Assembly (NCBI GenBank): GCA_015680905.1
Contig: CM027377.1
Coordinates: 5,852,501 to 5,916,500 of the forward strand
DNA from: Coptis chinensis
Taxonomy: Eukaryota > Streptophyta > Magnoliopsida > Ranunculales > Ranunculaceae
DNA length: 64,000 bases
Reading direction: 5' to 3'
Position numbers and translations under genes: made by a program. Of the stretch, positions 62,092 through 64,000 are shown one piece after another. The stretch's first letter is position 1. Every line of letters starts with the position of its first letter. A model generated the notes under the pieces. That model had not been told where the DNA came from and did not search any database. It worked only from the letters and a program-made list of their open reading frames with translations.

Positions 62092-64000
62092 CAATAGGAG
62101 GAGTGTGTTGCCATTCCGGCAATAACACAACAAACATCAAACTTACCTTTCAGTAAGACTTTGGTCATCATATCCGACCCGTTCTTATCGGTATGGATCT
62201 TCTCAATGCACAAATGCTTGTCTTCGAGTACTTCTCTAATCCAATGATAACGCACATGTATGTGCTTGGATCTAGAATGAAAACTCGGATTCTTGCTCAA
62301 ATGGATGGCGCTCTGACTGTCACATAAAACTACAAACTGTTTCTGTTTTAGCCTTAGTTTGTCGAAGAACCTCTTCATCTATAGCATCTCTTTGCAACAC
62401 TCAGTGGCTGCAATATACTCGGTGTTTGTAGTGAAGAGGGTAACATACTTTTGCAATTTAGATTACCAAGAAATTGCTCCCCCTACAAAAGTAACCAGAT
62501 AACTGGAGGTGGACTTCATCGAGTTAACATCACCTGCCATGTCTGCATCAGTGTAGCCTTCAAGTAAGGGCTTAGTTCTACCAAAGCACAAACAAGATTT
62601 GGAAGTGCCCTTGAGATATCTCAATATCCACTTAACACCTTCCCAATGCTCCTTCCCCGGATTTGACAGAAATCGGCTTACAACACCAACGGTGAAAACA
62701 ATATCTGGTCTTGTACACACCATGACATACATTAAGCTACCCACTGCGGATGCATAAGGAATTTTTTCCATTTGACTCTGCTCATGCTCACCCTTTGGAC
62801 ACATCTCTTTGGTCATGTGGAACTAGCCACCAAGCAGACAATTGACTGGCTTCGCTTGATCCATGTTGAATCTCTTCAACACCTTCTCAATGTAGCTTTC
62901 TTGAGAAAGCCACAACTTCCCATTCTTTCTGTCACGAGTGATCCACATCCCAAGTATTTGCTTTGCTTGACCAAAATCCTTCATCTCAAAGGACTTACTC
63001 AGGTATTTCTTTAGCTTGGATATCTTGTTGATGTTTGGGCCAATTATCAACATATCATCCACATACAACAAGAGCACTATGAAATCCCTATCTGGAAATC
63101 TCTGAACAAACACACAATGATCGGAAGCAGGCTTCTTGTATCCTTGCTTCGCCATAAAGGAATCAAACTTTATGTACCACTGTCTCGGTGCTTACTTCAA
63201 CCCATACAAGCTATTCATCAACTTGCATACTAGGTGCTCCTTGCCTTTGACCTCAAACCCCTCTGGCTGGTCCATGTAGACATCTTCTTCAAGATCTCCA
63301 TGAAGAAAAAGTCGCCTTAACATCTAGTCGCTTTCAACCTCTAGGTTTATACTTGCGGCCATACCCAATACCACCCTGATAGAAGTCATCTTCACTACAG
63401 GAGAGAAAATCTCATCAAAGTCAATCCCTTTCCTTTAACCAAATCCCTTCACTACAAGGCGAGCTTTGTGCCTTGGGTGAGGATTGTTCTCCTCATGCTT
63501 GACTTTGTAGATACACTTATTCTTGAGAATTTTTTTTCCTTTCGGTTTTTCAACTAACTCATAAGTGTGATTCTTATGCAAAGAATCCATCTCATCATGC
63601 ATGACCTTCAACCACTTCTCCTTGTTTGTACCCTCAAGTGGCTCTTGATAGTACATAGGTTCTCCACCATCAGATAGTAAAACATACGTATGTAGTGGAT
63701 ACTTGGTTGAAGCTTGTCTCTCTCTGTTTGTCATTCTTGCCCCATCTGCTGGTGCCTTAGGAGGATGCACTTCTGCTTGCTCAGGTGGTGGTTCATGCAC
63801 TTCATCTGCATCTTCTATATCAATAGGTTCTATCCCATCATGATCAATAGGATCATCATCATAAGCTTCAAACTCATGGTTCTATGCATTCTCAATGCCT
63901 TCTGCACGTTCCACAGTAGGAACTTCTGGTTATGAATCAACAAGATCATTAGTGAAAGCCTGTAGCTTCTCACCCTCCTCAAAGTCTGCTATGGTTTGGT
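62092..64000 (-). pseudogene. copia Pol: reverse transcriptase and RNase H, with stops
   Basis: From the edge: acidic linker, then reverse transcriptase starting near RQASTKYPLH and KWLKVMHDEMDSLHKNHTYE, the catalytic LLYVDDMLIIG (about 63070-63040), PYASAVGSLMYVMVCTRPDI and the RNase H region (LEGYTDADMAGD, VLCDSQSAIHLSKNPSFHSR). In-frame stops interrupt it, at VVKGFG*RKGIDF (about 63437), LYGLK*APRQW (about 63194), AISW*SKLQ (about 62464) and KEML*MKRF (about 62380). It cannot yield a complete Pol. Confidence 0.93.

Larger units (their letters stand above)
61411..64000 (-). mobile_element. Ty1/copia (TNT1-like) retrotransposon, 3' part, runs off window
   Basis: Minus orientation: pol from the window edge to about 62092, polypurine tract GGGAGGGGGAGAT (62053-62041), then the 3' LTR (62040-61411). 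The rest lies beyond 64000. Confidence 0.94.

Noticed and set aside
61717..62133. Open frames of 138, 107 and 85 codons on both strands
   Set aside because: They fall inside the copia 3' LTR and polypurine region; frames are chance in its GC-richer part.

Overview
This window is nuclear DNA of a flowering plant, most likely a eudicot. The signs are spliced genes with GT-AG introns, AT-rich intergenic sequence, plant-specific gene families (plastid enolase, DOT2/SART-1, plant tetraspanin, DUF3353) and dense plant transposons. I cannot name the species. No rRNA, intact tRNA or CRISPR locus was seen, and operon logic does not apply.

Layout. 1-2299: 5' part of a Ty1/copia retrotransposon on the minus strand, cut by the window edge. 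4188-13266 (-): a complete 12-coding-exon DOT2/SART-1 gene (tri-snRNP splicing factor) whose introns hold several small repeats. 13.3-15.9 kb: 5' UTR exon, direct repeats and a 120-bp CT microsatellite. 15968-18668 (+): a decayed Mutator-like (MULE) transposase. 19-23.3 kb: repeats and exon-sized gene fragments, one clearly from a CBSX6-type CBS-domain gene. 23329-28093: probable 4.8-kb solo LTR. 29266-33247 (+): plastid enolase ENO1, lacking an ATG where one is expected. 34407-38146 (+): BRCT/RING/PHD-like gene with several frame breaks. 39693-40114 (-): small proline-rich cell-wall protein with one frame break. 42206-42682: hAT-type MITE. 43588-44703 (+): intact two-exon tetraspanin. 44985-47788: a run of four different MITE-like elements. 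48142-51670: hAT transposon with perfect 8-bp target duplication but a broken transposase. 52336-58366 (-): a DUF3353 (At2g20920-like) gene invaded by an LTR element (53729-57089) and by a second insertion inside one of its exons. 60.2-61.3 kb: Helitron helicase fragment (-) abutting a glycine-rich-protein 3' end (+). 61411-64000: 3' LTR and pol of another Ty1/copia element (-), running off the window.

The host genes are unrelated housekeeping or cell-surface genes (splicing, plastid glycolysis, ubiquitin ligase/DNA damage type, cell wall, membrane organiser, plastid membrane protein). I see no functional cluster. The main story is genome turnover: nested insertions, MITE accumulation, captured exons and nonsense changes of C-to-T type in silenced elements.

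I did not find a convincing new biological system. The most useful leads are the enolase gene without its ATG, the DUF3353 gene with an insertion that could be spliced in frame, the concentration of frame breaks between 29 and 40 kb, and the captured CBSX6 exon. Exon limits were set by hand from splice motifs and protein continuity.
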